From positions 1 to 16,555 of the forward strand of contig CALFXL010000018.1 in the NCBI GenBank assembly GCA_937958045.1: DNA of 16,555 nt, given 5' to 3'. Below the pieces are notes generated by a model. The model was not told the DNA's origin. It did not search any database and saw only the letters and a program-made list of their open reading frames with translations. The stretch comes from an uncultured Opitutaceae bacterium. GTDB lineage: Bacteria; Verrucomicrobiota; Verrucomicrobiia; Opitutales; Opitutaceae. The translations under genes were made by a program, and so were the position numbers. Positions 1 through 7,740 of the stretch are shown here, one piece after another; the first letter of the stretch is position 1, and every line of letters begins with the position of its first letter.

Positions 1-6
1 TCTCCC

Positions 7-1818
7 ATGCGCCTCCTCGGCCTCAGCGCATATTTCCACGATTCCGCCGCCGCCTTGATCGAAGACGGCGCGATCGTCGCCGCTGCGCAGGAGGAGCGTT
101 TCACGCGCATCAAACACGACGCTTCTTTCCCGCGCCACGCCGCGGCCTTCTGTCTCTCGCGCGCATCCGGCCCGATCGATGCGGTCGTGTATTACGAAAA
201 ACCGCTGCTGAAATTTGAGCGAATCCTCACGACCGCGATCGCCACCGCGCCGCGCGGTTTTCGCGCCTTCACCGCCGCCATGCCCACGTGGCTGCGCGAA
301 AAACTCTGGTTGCGCTCCGTCATCGCCGACGAACTCACCGCGCTCGGGTGTCGCGACACGCCGGTTCATTTCGCCACGCACCATCAATCGCACGCCGCCA
401 GCGCGTTCTATCCGTCGCCGTTTGAGAGCGCCGCGGTCCTCACGCTCGACGGCGTCGGCGAATGGTCCTGCGCCACACTTGGACGCGGACACGGCGGTCA
501 GCTCGAGCTTCTCCAAGAGCTGCGTTTTCCGCACTCGCCCGGACTGCTCTACTCGGCCTTCACGCATCACTGCGGCTTTCGCGTCAACTCCGGCGAATAC
601 AAGCTCATGGGACTCGCCCCCTACGGCAAACCGCGTTTCGCCTCCATCATCCGCGATCATTTTATCGATCTGCGCGACGACGGTTCCTTTCGGCTCAATC
701 TCGACTACTTCGGATTTCTCCGCGGCCAATCGATGACCACGCCGCGCTTCGCCGCGAAGCTCGGCGTTCCCGCGCGGCCTCCCGAAGCGCCGCTGCTCCA
801 GGTCCACTGTGATCTCGCGCGCTCGATTCAGGTCGTCATCGAAGACATCGTGCTCCGTCTCGCGCGCACGCTGCACAAGCTCACCGGCGAAAAAAATCTC
901 TGCCTCGCCGGCGGTGTCGCGCTCAACTGCGTCGCCAACGCCTGCCTCCTTCGCGAGGGTCCTTTCGCCAATCTCTGGGTGCAACCCGCCTCGGGCGACG
1001 CCGGCGGTGCGCTCGGCGCCGCGCTCGCGTTTCACTACGCGCAGCCCGATGCCCAACGAACCACCGTCGCCTTCGATGACATGCGGGGCGCTTTTCTCGG
1101 CCCCGATTTCCCGGACGACGATTTTCGCGACGCGCTCGCGGCGTATCAACTTTTCGAATACGCACAAAGGCCCGCCGCTCACGAACTGCCGCCGATCATC
1201 GCACGTCGTCTTTCCGAAGGCGCGGTGATCGGCCTCTTTCACGGACGCGCCGAATTCGGCCCCCGCGCGCTCGGCGCCCGCTCCATTCTCGCCGATCCGC
1301 GCCGGGCCGACATGCAGCGCCGCCTCAACCTCAAGATCAAGGGCCGCGAATCCTTCCGCCCGTTCGCGCCCGCTGTCCTCGTGGAAAAAGCCGCGACGTT
1401 TTTCGATCTTCGCGCTCCGTCGCCTTACATGCTGCTCACGGCTCCGGTCGCCGCCGCGCAACGTCGCGACGCGCCACCGGCCAGCTCCTGGCAAGCCGCA
1501 CTCGCGACACCGTGCTCCACAATTCCCGCCGTGACTCACGTCGATTTTTCCGCGCGCGTGCAAACCGTCGACCGCCGCGACAATCCGCATTTCCACGCCA
1601 TCCTCTCCGCCTTCGACGAACTCACCGGCTGTCCTGTTTTGGTGAATACCTCCTTCAACGTCCGCGGCGAACCGCCCGTCGGCAGCCCGCGCGACGCCAT
1701 CGAGGGATTTCTCGCGACCGACATGGACGCCCTCGCCCTCGGCCCTTTCTTCCTCGAAAAACAATCCATCCCCACCGTCCTCCGCCGTCCTCCCCAACGC
1801 CACTTCGCCCCCGACTGA
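7..1818 (+). CDS. Carbamoyltransferase, NodU/CmcH family
   Basis: This 603-residue protein is probably an O-carbamoyltransferase, moving the carbamoyl group of carbamoyl phosphate, via carbamoyl-adenylate, to a hydroxyl of a sugar or secondary metabolite. The N-terminal ASKHA/Kae1-like domain shows HDSAAALIEDG at residues 11-21, the histidine cluster THHQSH at 124-129 (metal and nucleotide site in this family), LTLDGVGEW at 145-153 and GEYKLMGLAPYGKP at 196-209. LAGGVALNCVAN lies at 300-311. The C-terminal YrdC-like carbamoyl-adenylating part shows GRAEFGPRALGARS at 413-426, KGRESFRPFAP at 445-455 and NTSFNVRGEPPV at 547-558. Length and motif order are normal, so it looks intact. The ATG at 7 fits the family's N-terminus. 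It heads a cluster with a DUF5989 protein and an SGNH hydrolase, pointing to a surface glycan or exopolymer substrate (inference); the true acceptor cannot be read from sequence. Confidence 0.93.
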   Translation: MRLLGLSAYFHDSAAALIEDGAIVAAAQEERFTRIKHDASFPRHAAAFCLSRASGPIDAVVYYEKPLLKFERILTTAIATAPRGFRAFTAAMPTWLREKLWLRSVIADELTALGCRDTPVHFATHHQSHAASAFYPSPFESAAVLTLDGVGEWSCATLGRGHGGQLELLQELRFPHSPGLLYSAFTHHCGFRVNSGEYKLMGLAPYGKPRFASIIRDHFIDLRDDGSFRLNLDYFGFLRGQSMTTPRFAAKLGVPARPPEAPLLQVHCDLARSIQVVIEDIVLRLARTLHKLTGEKNLCLAGGVALNCVANACLLREGPFANLWVQPASGDAGGALGAALAFHYAQPDAQRTTVAFDDMRGAFLGPDFPDDDFRDALAAYQLFEYAQRPAAHELPPIIARRLSEGAVIGLFHGRAEFGPRALGARSILADPRRADMQRRLNLKIKGRESFRPFAPAVLVEKAATFFDLRAPSPYMLLTAPVAAAQRRDAPPASSWQAALATPCSTIPAVTHVDFSARVQTVDRRDNPHFHAILSAFDELTGCPVLVNTSFNVRGEPPVGSPRDAIEGFLATDMDALALGPFFLEKQSIPTVLRRPPQRHFAPD

Positions 1819-1831
1819 GCGCGCCATGCGC

Positions 1832-1926
1832 AATGACCAATGCACAATGACCAGTGACCATTGATACAGCGCCCGCGCATTCGTCATTCGGCATTCATCA
1901 TTGGCCATTGGCCACTGGTCATTTCC
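1832..1926. repeat. Inverted array of 7-bp repeats, consensus GGTCATT
   Basis: The gap between the carbamoyltransferase and the DUF5989 gene is filled by degenerate heptamers. On the left, 1832-1859 reads AATGACC, AATGCAC, AATGACC, AGTGACC, i.e. four units in reverse orientation. On the right, 1878-1919 reads CATTCGT, CATTCGG, CATTCAT, CATTGGC, CATTGGC, CACTGGT, followed by CATTTCC. About 18 bases separate the two halves. Arms 1846-1863 and 1906-1923 pair at 16 of 18 positions, so the transcript could form a long hairpin. It lacks the spacer/repeat structure of CRISPR. It resembles the heptanucleotide STRR repeats known from filamentous cyanobacteria (analogy only). Confidence 0.8.
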
Positions 1927-1960
1927 CGCCCCCTTTCACCCTTCACTCTTCCTTCTCCCC

Positions 1961-2125
1961 ATGCGCCCCTTGAAAAACCTCCTCGCTCTTCTCCGCGAGC
2001 TCTGGGCGTTCGCGCGTGAACGCAAAGCTTGGTGGATCATCCCCGTTGTCGGCCTCTTGCTTGTCGCCGGTGCTCTCATTGTCGGCGTCTCCACCATTTC
2101 GCCGTTCATCTATTCGCTCTTCTAA
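1961..2125 (+). CDS. DUF5989 family small membrane protein (SxtK-like)
   Basis: A 54-residue protein with a charged, amphipathic N-terminus (LRELWAFARERKAWW, residues 11-25) followed by one hydrophobic segment from about 26 to 44 and the ending SPFIYSLF. That pattern, an ELW..R.R..WW block, a membrane helix and a C-terminal PFIY.LF, is how I recognise DUF5989; SxtK of saxitoxin clusters belongs to this type. The function is unknown. As recorded for sxtI-sxtJ-sxtK, these genes habitually sit beside O-carbamoyltransferase genes, and this one lies directly downstream of one. I chose ATG 1961 rather than the in-frame ATG at 1901 because the latter lies inside the heptamer array and adds residues foreign to the family. 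There is no Shine-Dalgarno sequence. The next gene starts 1 bp after its stop codon, implying a shared transcript. Confidence 0.85.
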   Translation: MRPLKNLLALLRELWAFARERKAWWIIPVVGLLLVAGALIVGVSTISPFIYSLF

Positions 2126-2126
2126 C

Positions 2127-3944
2127 ATGGCGAACGCGTCTGTCCCATCGCCGCCACTTCGTTCACTTTCACGCCGTCGCCAAATCGCCTACGCCGCGAT
2201 TCTGACCGTTGTTGTTTTCACGTTTGTCGCCGGCGCGCTCGAACTTGCGCTGCGTGTCGTCGGCTACGGTCATTCGACTCATTTCGCACGCCGCGAAAAA
2301 CTCCCCGACGGCTCCGTGATCTGGCGCGAGAATCGCGACTTCACCGCGCCGTTTTTCCCCCCTCATCTCATTCGGCGTCCGCAGCCGTTTCGTCTGCCGG
2401 AGAAGAAAGCTCCCGGCACGATCCGCATCTTCGTGCTCGGCAGCTCCGCCGCCATGGGCGATCCCGAGGCATCGTTTTCCATCGCACGTCTGCTCGAGGC
2501 GCAACTGCGCGCCGCGTATCCAAAAAACCACTTCGAGGTCATCAACGCCGCCATCACCGCGGTGAATTCACACGTCGTCCGTCGCATCGCCGAGGATTGC
2601 GCACGCCTCGAACCCGATCTCTTCATCGTTTACGAGGGTCACAACGAAGTGATCGGTCCCTTCGGCCCGACCGGCGTCTTCACCGGTTTCCTGCGCTCCG
2701 AACACGCCGTCCGTTTCGCGGTCTGGCTGAAATCCACGCGCATCGGCCAGCTCGTCAGCGCGCTTTCTCAACGCCCGCGCGACAACGACACCTGGCGCGG
2801 CATGGAGATGTTTCTCGCGCATCAAATCGCCGCGGATGATCCGCGTCTCGATTCGGTGCGCGCTCATTTCGCGGCCAATCTCCGCGCGATCGTTCGCGCG
2901 GCCGATCGCGCCGGCGCCGCCACGCTGCTCTGCACCCCGCTCGCCAACCAGCGCGACTTCGCACCGTTTCTCTCGCTTCATCGCCCGAACCTCGACGCCG
3001 CTCAACTCGTCGAATGGGAGAAAGCCTACGCTTCCGGCAACGACGCGCTCGCCGCTGGCGATTCCTCACGCGCCGAGGCCTCCTATCGCGCCGCACTCGC
3101 GATCGACGATCGCCACGCCGAAACGCACTTCCGTCTCGCCCGCGCGCTCCTCGCCGGCGATCCGCAGCATCCCGACGCACGCACCCACTTCCAACGCGCG
3201 CTCGATCTCGATGCACTGCGCTTCCGCGCAGATTCATCGCTCAACAACATCATCCGCGCACTTCCGTCGTCGCTGCCTCGCAGCCGCGTGCGTGTCGTTG
3301 ATCTCGACTCGGCGCTCACCGCACCCGCACGTCTCGGCTTCCCCGCGGGCAACCGTCTGTTCTACGAGCATGTGCATTTCGCCTTTCCCGGCGCCGCGGC
3401 GGTCGTCGAAGAGCTTTTTCCGGCGATTGTATCCGAACTTTCACTACGCGGTCTGCCGGCGCCGGCTTCGTCCTCCGCTCCGCTCTCCGCCGCCGATCTG
3501 CGTCAACGCCTTGCGTTCACCGCTTACGAGCAGGCAATGATCTTCCTCGAGTTGCAGGACCGCTATCAACGTCCGCCCTTCACCGCGCAATCAGATCAAG
3601 CCTTTCGTCTCGAAACCACCGCCCGCCAGCTCACGCGCGCCCGGGAATTGCTCGCGCGTCCCGATGCGACCGACGCGCTTCGCACCGCCTACGACCATGC
3701 TCTCGCCCAAGCCCCTAACGACTGGGTGTTGTTGCGAAATGCGGGCATGATGCTCGCCGCACGCGAGCGCCCGGCCGAGGCGCTTCCCTTGCTCGAACGC
3801 GCGGTCGCGTGGATCGACGACGATGTGGATACCTTGCTGTCACTCGATCGCGTGCACCGCGCCCTCGGCAATTCCGACGCCGCCAGTCGTTTCCGCGAAC
3901 ACGCCCGCAAGCTCGAGCCGCGCCATCCGGCGTTCCGCGAATAG
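2127..3944 (+). CDS. Membrane-anchored SGNH/GDSL hydrolase with TPR repeats
   Basis: A 605-residue protein with a basic N-terminus, a membrane helix at about residues 19-45 (signal anchor) and a long periplasmic part. The SGNH fold is indicated by block I VLGSSAAMGDP (103-113, likely nucleophile Ser107), block III EGHNEVIGP (170-178) and block V LFYEHVHF (411-418, Glu414 and His417 in place of the usual Asp-His). Between them, residues 298-362 form TPR-like helices (A..GN.AL..GD...AE..YR.AL), and residues about 545-600 form further TPRs. Such enzymes usually add or remove acyl groups on glycans; the substrate is unknown. An in-frame ATG at 2016 was rejected because it would overlap the DUF5989 gene; 2127 starts one base after its stop. 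It is the third gene of the carbamoyltransferase cluster, so co-action on one polymer is a reasonable inference. Confidence 0.85.
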   Translation: MANASVPSPPLRSLSRRRQIAYAAILTVVVFTFVAGALELALRVVGYGHSTHFARREKLPDGSVIWRENRDFTAPFFPPHLIRRPQPFRLPEKKAPGTIRIFVLGSSAAMGDPEASFSIARLLEAQLRAAYPKNHFEVINAAITAVNSHVVRRIAEDCARLEPDLFIVYEGHNEVIGPFGPTGVFTGFLRSEHAVRFAVWLKSTRIGQLVSALSQRPRDNDTWRGMEMFLAHQIAADDPRLDSVRAHFAANLRAIVRAADRAGAATLLCTPLANQRDFAPFLSLHRPNLDAAQLVEWEKAYASGNDALAAGDSSRAEASYRAALAIDDRHAETHFRLARALLAGDPQHPDARTHFQRALDLDALRFRADSSLNNIIRALPSSLPRSRVRVVDLDSALTAPARLGFPAGNRLFYEHVHFAFPGAAAVVEELFPAIVSELSLRGLPAPASSSAPLSAADLRQRLAFTAYEQAMIFLELQDRYQRPPFTAQSDQAFRLETTARQLTRARELLARPDATDALRTAYDHALAQAPNDWVLLRNAGMMLAARERPAEALPLLERAVAWIDDDVDTLLSLDRVHRALGNSDAASRFREHARKLEPRHPAFRE

Positions 3945-4106
3945 CCGTTCCGAGCCGCAGCCCGCGCCCGCCCGACAGCCCTAAAATCCTGCCCGGTTTG
4001 CGCGGAAGACCTTGCAACTTTTGTCCGGCCGTTCGCGTCATTTCCCCGTCCGCCAGATCCGCTCACGCAGATCGTCCGGCTGCTACTTACCCCTTCTCCC
4101 GCTTTT
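3945..4106. other. Intergenic gap before the TonB-dependent receptor
   Basis: These 162 bp separate the SGNH hydrolase from the receptor gene. The sequence is GC-rich on the left and pyrimidine-rich just before the start codon. I see no good sigma-70 promoter, no terminator with a T-tract and no small gene. A promoter for the receptor is expected here but I cannot place it. Confidence 0.5.
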
Positions 4107-6293
4107 GTGACCGTGCTCCGTTCCAGACTTCTTCCGCTGCTCCTCGGCACTGCGCTCATCGCTTCCGCGCAACTCGCTCCCAACGATGACGATGTTACGC
4201 TGCTCGATCCGCTGACGGTCGGTGAAGACGCCGAAGATGACTTCGATCCCACCGGCATGGGCGGTGCCGAAGCCGAGCTCAACGAACCGCCGTTTTCCAA
4301 CGAACTGCTCGCCGGTCCCCAGCCCGAGGAGGATTTTCAAACCGAGATCAACACCGAGCTGGCCATCGCCACCGGCGCGAGTCCGGTCGACCTCGCCACC
4401 GGCGTGAATCGCCTGAACCTCCGCGGCTTCCCCACGCCGCGTCTGCGCAATGGTTTTTCCCAAATGGGCATTCCCGAGGTGCTTTCGATCGAGCGCGTCG
4501 AGCTCATCCAAGGTCCGCTCACCCCCGTCACCGGTCGCGCGGCGCCGGGCGGCATCCAAAATTTCGTGACAGTGCGTCCCCGCGCGCGTCAGCACGTGCG
4601 CGTCGAAGCGACCGCCGATTCGCTCGGATCGCTCTCCACGCGCATCGACAACTCCGCCGTCGTTCGCCCGAAAAAAATGTGGCACCGCCTTTCCGCGGGT
4701 TGGCAGCACCGCGAGGGCCCCGACACGTTTTCGCGCAGCGATCTGAAATTCGTCAGCAGCGCCCTCACCGTCCGCCACAGCCGTTCCGCGAGCACGATGT
4801 TCATGCTCGATTATTCGGAGCTCTCCGCGAATCCCTCGCCGGGCGTTCCCGAATACCGTGAAACGTCCTCGGGCAAAATCGTCGGTCCGTATCGTCCGCT
4901 CGCGGAGTTTCACACCTATGGTCCGGAAGCGGGCATCGAGAAAAAAATCCTCAGCGCCAGCGCGCAGTTCGAGGGGCAGATTGGCCGCCGTCTCACGTTG
5001 CGCGCCAACTTGCAGGCGTGGCTGCGCGATCTCGTGCAGGATCGTTTCACGACCAATCAATACATCCTCGATCTCGGTCGTTTCGGCGGCACGCGCGAAC
5101 CGCAGCGCATCGAGCAACCGCTGCGCGCCATCAGCGCGGGCGTGGAGGCGACCGCCCGGTTGTACGCGTTCAAAACCGATCACAAGGTCACGCTGCTCGT
5201 GGAGTCCAATTTGCTCGATTACGAACGCGAGCAACGCGCGCTGCCGACCGATGTCCGCGCCACGCTGCCGGCAGATGTTCGTCTCTTCGATCCCGACGAG
5301 CCCAACTACTGGCGCCCCGCTTTCGATCCCGATCTCTACAGCCGCCTCATCACCGACCGCGACGAAGCCACCCAATATCACTCCGTCTCGTTGAGCGAAC
5401 GCGCCGCGTTTTGGCAGGGGCGTCTGGTCGGCACCGCCGGCGTTCGCGCCGATTTCGTCGATCTCGAAGTGGACGATCATCGTACCGATTCTCCGCAGCC
5501 GTATGTCGTCGACCGCACACAGGAGATCACGTGGCACGCGGGCGGAAACTACCAGCTGAAGCCCGGACGTCTGCTTGTTTTTGCCAACACCAGCACCGCC
5601 TTCGAGCCGTCCACGCGCGTCGATGCACGCACCGGTCGTATTCAAGGCAACGAAACCACGCTCGGCTTCGAGACGGGCTTCAAAGGTCTTTTCTTCCGCC
5701 GCCAGCTCAGCGCCACCGCGCTCCTTTTCCGCTACTACAATCAAAACATTTCCCGTCGAAACCCGCTTTACGAAGATCCGATCTTCGACGCCGCGCAAAC
5801 GCAGCCGCAGCTCGTCTCCGGCGGCGAGGAACGTTTCACCGGCGGCACCATCGATCTTCGCACCGTGCTCGCGAAAGTGTGGACGCTCTCCGGCCGTGCG
5901 ACCGTCACCGAAGCCATCACCGTCGCGTCGCCGGATCTTCCGGAAGAAATCGGACGCGAGATCACGCGCCTGCCCCGCACCACGCTCGGCCTCACCGCGC
6001 GACGCGCATTCGAAGGACGCCTCGCCGGTCTTTCGCTCAGCAGCACGCTCACTTATGTCAGCGATTTCGTTGCGCACTACGAAAGTCTTTCGCGCCACTA
6101 CCTCGCTTATCCAAGCAACACGCTTGTGAGTCTGCACGCTGGCTACAGCTGGAAAACCCGTTCGAAAAAACGTCCGTGCTCTCAGTATGTCGGCCTCGGC
6201 GTGCGCAATCTCCTCGATCGCGATCTGCTCGCCTCGCACGCCCGCGTCGGCCAGGATCGCAGCATCAACGCCCGCTACTCCCTGAGCTTCTGA
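4107..6293 (+). CDS. TonB-dependent outer-membrane receptor
   Basis: A 728-residue outer-membrane beta-barrel transporter that would import a scarce ligand (siderophore, cobalamin or glycan) with energy from TonB-ExbBD. Residues 1-21 form a signal peptide (hydrophobic LLPLLLGTALIASA, likely cut after ASA). The mature N-terminus has an acidic stretch with VTLLDPLTVG (30-39), which I take as the TonB-box region. The plug domain shows LNLRGFPTPRLRNGF (103-117) and IERVELIQGPLTPVTGRAAPGG (128-149). The remainder reads as alternating barrel strands, with GLGVRNLLDRD near the C-terminus and a final aromatic residue (YSLSF) as required for barrel insertion. The start is GTG 4107; GTG 4113 is an alternative. 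No neighbouring gene reveals the ligand. The complementary strand carries an equally long open frame, which is a compositional shadow. Confidence 0.93.
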   Translation: MTVLRSRLLPLLLGTALIASAQLAPNDDDVTLLDPLTVGEDAEDDFDPTGMGGAEAELNEPPFSNELLAGPQPEEDFQTEINTELAIATGASPVDLATGVNRLNLRGFPTPRLRNGFSQMGIPEVLSIERVELIQGPLTPVTGRAAPGGIQNFVTVRPRARQHVRVEATADSLGSLSTRIDNSAVVRPKKMWHRLSAGWQHREGPDTFSRSDLKFVSSALTVRHSRSASTMFMLDYSELSANPSPGVPEYRETSSGKIVGPYRPLAEFHTYGPEAGIEKKILSASAQFEGQIGRRLTLRANLQAWLRDLVQDRFTTNQYILDLGRFGGTREPQRIEQPLRAISAGVEATARLYAFKTDHKVTLLVESNLLDYEREQRALPTDVRATLPADVRLFDPDEPNYWRPAFDPDLYSRLITDRDEATQYHSVSLSERAAFWQGRLVGTAGVRADFVDLEVDDHRTDSPQPYVVDRTQEITWHAGGNYQLKPGRLLVFANTSTAFEPSTRVDARTGRIQGNETTLGFETGFKGLFFRRQLSATALLFRYYNQNISRRNPLYEDPIFDAAQTQPQLVSGGEERFTGGTIDLRTVLAKVWTLSGRATVTEAITVASPDLPEEIGREITRLPRTTLGLTARRAFEGRLAGLSLSSTLTYVSDFVAHYESLSRHYLAYPSNTLVSLHAGYSWKTRSKKRPCSQYVGLGVRNLLDRDLLASHARVGQDRSINARYSLSF

Positions 6294-6396
6294 GGCGTAA
6301 ACACGTTCGCACCAGCGCGTATTCAATACGCCACTACACACTCGCGGACACGCGGCGCCTTGTCATTTCGCCGCGCTGCGCTTCCACTCCCGCATC

Positions 6397-7092
6397 ATGC
6401 GTCGTCTCGATCAGCTCCTCGCCAATCTCGGGTATTGCTCCCGCCGTGAAGCGCGCGACTGGATCGATGCCGGCCGGGTCGCCGTCCGCGGAAAAGTTGC
6501 GGACGATCCCGGCGCCAAAGCACTGCCCGGCGATGTTTTGGTCGACGGTGAACCGCTCGATCATCCCGAGGGTTTGCTGCTGCTTCTACACAAGCCGCTC
6601 GGACTCGTCTGTTCGCACGACGAACGCGAAGGGCCCAACGTATACAGCCTGCTCCCGCCGCGTTGGCGCGCGCGCAATCCGCAGATCACGAGCGTCGGCC
6701 GTCTCGATAAAGACACTTCGGGACTCCTGCTGCTCACGGATCAAACCGCGCTCGTCCATCGCCTCACCTCGCCCAAACACAAGGTTCCCAAGCTCTATCG
6801 CGCCACCGTGGACCGTCCGTTTCCGCCGGGCATCGTCGAGCTTTTCGCGAGCGGCACGCTTTTATTGCCGGGCGAAAAATCACCCTGCCTGCCCGCGAAG
6901 CTGCGTATCCTCGATTCCACTACAGCCGAGGTCGTGTTGACGGAAGGCCGCTATCACCAGGTCCGCCGCATGTTTGCGAGCCAGGGTTGCGAGGTGCTCA
7001 CGCTCCACCGTAGCGCCTTCGGCGATCTCACGCTCGGCGATCTTGCGCCAGGCCAATTCCGCAAACTCCCGCTCGATTATTTCACCCCGTAA
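6397..7092 (+). CDS. rsuA: 16S rRNA pseudouridine synthase, RsuA family
   Basis: A 231-residue enzyme, the same length as E. coli RsuA, which converts U516 of 16S rRNA to pseudouridine during small-subunit assembly. The N-terminal S4 RNA-binding domain covers about residues 1-58 (RRLDQLLANLGYCSRREARDW at the start). The catalytic domain begins with LLLLHKPLGLVCSH and contains the signature SVGRLDKDTSGLLLLTD (99-115), in which Asp104 is the expected catalytic aspartate. The C-terminal family motif EGRYHQVRRMFA is at 183-194. The ATG at 6397 gives the correct N-terminus; no Shine-Dalgarno sequence precedes it. The neighbouring downstream gene also encodes a ribosome-related RNA-binding protein. 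RluE/RluB-type specificity for 23S rRNA cannot be wholly excluded, but the S4 domain plus length favour RsuA. Confidence 0.88.
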   Translation: MRRLDQLLANLGYCSRREARDWIDAGRVAVRGKVADDPGAKALPGDVLVDGEPLDHPEGLLLLLHKPLGLVCSHDEREGPNVYSLLPPRWRARNPQITSVGRLDKDTSGLLLLTDQTALVHRLTSPKHKVPKLYRATVDRPFPPGIVELFASGTLLLPGEKSPCLPAKLRILDSTTAEVVLTEGRYHQVRRMFASQGCEVLTLHRSAFGDLTLGDLAPGQFRKLPLDYFTP

Positions 7093-7192
7093 TCGCCGCC
7101 TCATCCTGTAGTTTTGCCCAAACACGCCGCGCCTTCCGCCGCTCCGCGGTAAAACCTTTCGCTCTGCACCCGTCTTCGTTCACTCTTCCTCC

Positions 7193-7501
7193 ATGTACGA
7201 CTTTCCGCTCACAGGCGCGCAAAAGACTTTTCTCCGCGGCATCGGCCAGACGCTCGAGCCCGTCATCAAGGTAGGCAAAGCCGGCCTCACGGCCGAATTT
7301 TTTAAGGAGCTTCAACGTCAGCTCAATCTACACGAGCTGATCAAGCTGCGCTATGTCGGCATCGACCGCGACGAACGCGCCGAGCTCAACGACCGCATCG
7401 CCGACGAGGGCCGCTGCGTCTGCGTCGGCTCAGTCGGCCACACCGCGCTTTTCTTCCGCCAAAATCCCGATCCCGAACGCCGCTCGATCGATCTCGGTTA
7501 A
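7193..7501 (+). CDS. yhbY: YhbY/CRS1-domain ribosome assembly RNA-binding protein
   Basis: A 102-residue single-domain CRM (CRS1-YhbY) protein. YhbY proteins associate with pre-50S particles and resemble the IF3 C-terminal domain. Family signatures are LTGAQKTFLRGIGQTLEPV (6-24), the GxxG-type loop KVGKAGL (26-32), and LHELIKLRYVG (46-56), matching the HELIK motif of E. coli YhbY. The length is typical (E. coli about 97). The start at ATG 7193 leaves only four residues before the conserved LTGAQ. It is preceded by a pyrimidine-rich tract (CTCTTCCTCC) and not by a Shine-Dalgarno sequence. A 100-bp gap separates it from rsuA, so co-transcription is possible but unproven. It converges on a broken gene on the other strand. 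Confidence 0.9.
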   Translation: MYDFPLTGAQKTFLRGIGQTLEPVIKVGKAGLTAEFFKELQRQLNLHELIKLRYVGIDRDERAELNDRIADEGRCVCVGSVGHTALFFRQNPDPERRSIDLG

Positions 7502-7521
7502 ACGAGCGGCGCACTTTCGCA

Positions 7522-7740
7522 TCAGACCTCGATGCGCGCGAGTTTCGGCGCGAGCGCGTGCAATGCCAGAAAGCCCGCGCCATACGCCGCCGCACAGATC
7601 GCGAAGAGCAGCGCATAGTTGCCGGTCGCTTCCAGCACGCGGCCGGCAACTTGGAAAAACAGCATCCCGCCCACCGAACCCGCCATGCCGCTGATGCCAC
7701 GACCGACGCGACCGCGCGTTTCGGAAACATATCCGATCCA
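7522..7740 (-). pseudogene. C-terminal remnant of an MFS transporter (ExuT-like), frameshifted
   Basis: The minus strand encodes the tail of a major facilitator transporter in two frames. One frame gives SDMFPKRAVASVV (about 7700-7737). The next frame gives GISGMAGSVGGM, then two hydrophobic helices (LLFAICAAAYGAGFLALHAL) and LAPKLARIEV before a TGA at 7522-7524. Joined, they match the ending I know from hexuronate transporters, SDMFP..A..SVVGIGGM.G..GG. The switch is explained by loss of a single G around 7696-7698 (GTCGTGG-CATC). Only some 70 of about 430 residues remain and there is no upstream MFS sequence, so the gene is dead. It lies downstream of the dehydrogenase on the same strand, which hints at a former sugar-acid utilisation locus (inference). 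Confidence 0.8.

Noticed and set aside
1878..1926. CRISPR array or direct-repeat array
   Set aside because: The repeat unit is only 7 bp with no spacers; an inverted heptamer array explains it.
2016..2126. Longer N-terminus for the SGNH hydrolase
   Set aside because: It overlaps the DUF5989 gene in a second frame, and the Ser/Pro-rich extension precedes the signal anchor without family support.
6317..6331. Hairpin GCGTATTCAATACGC as the terminator of the receptor gene
   Set aside because: The palindrome has only one central base, so a stable loop would shorten the stem, and no T-tract follows.
4083..6341. A 752-codon open frame on the minus strand opposite the TonB-dependent receptor
   Set aside because: The plus frame has a signal peptide, plug motifs and barrel ending. 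The minus frame has no recognisable domain; high GC at third positions keeps stops rare on the other strand.
5018..6940. A 640-codon plus-strand frame overlapping the receptor and rsuA
   Set aside because: It is Arg/Ser-rich shadow translation spanning two well-supported genes in another frame.
7093..7192. Promoter or small gene between rsuA and yhbY
   Set aside because: No convincing -35/-10 pair with proper spacing and no open frame with a start and recognisable content.
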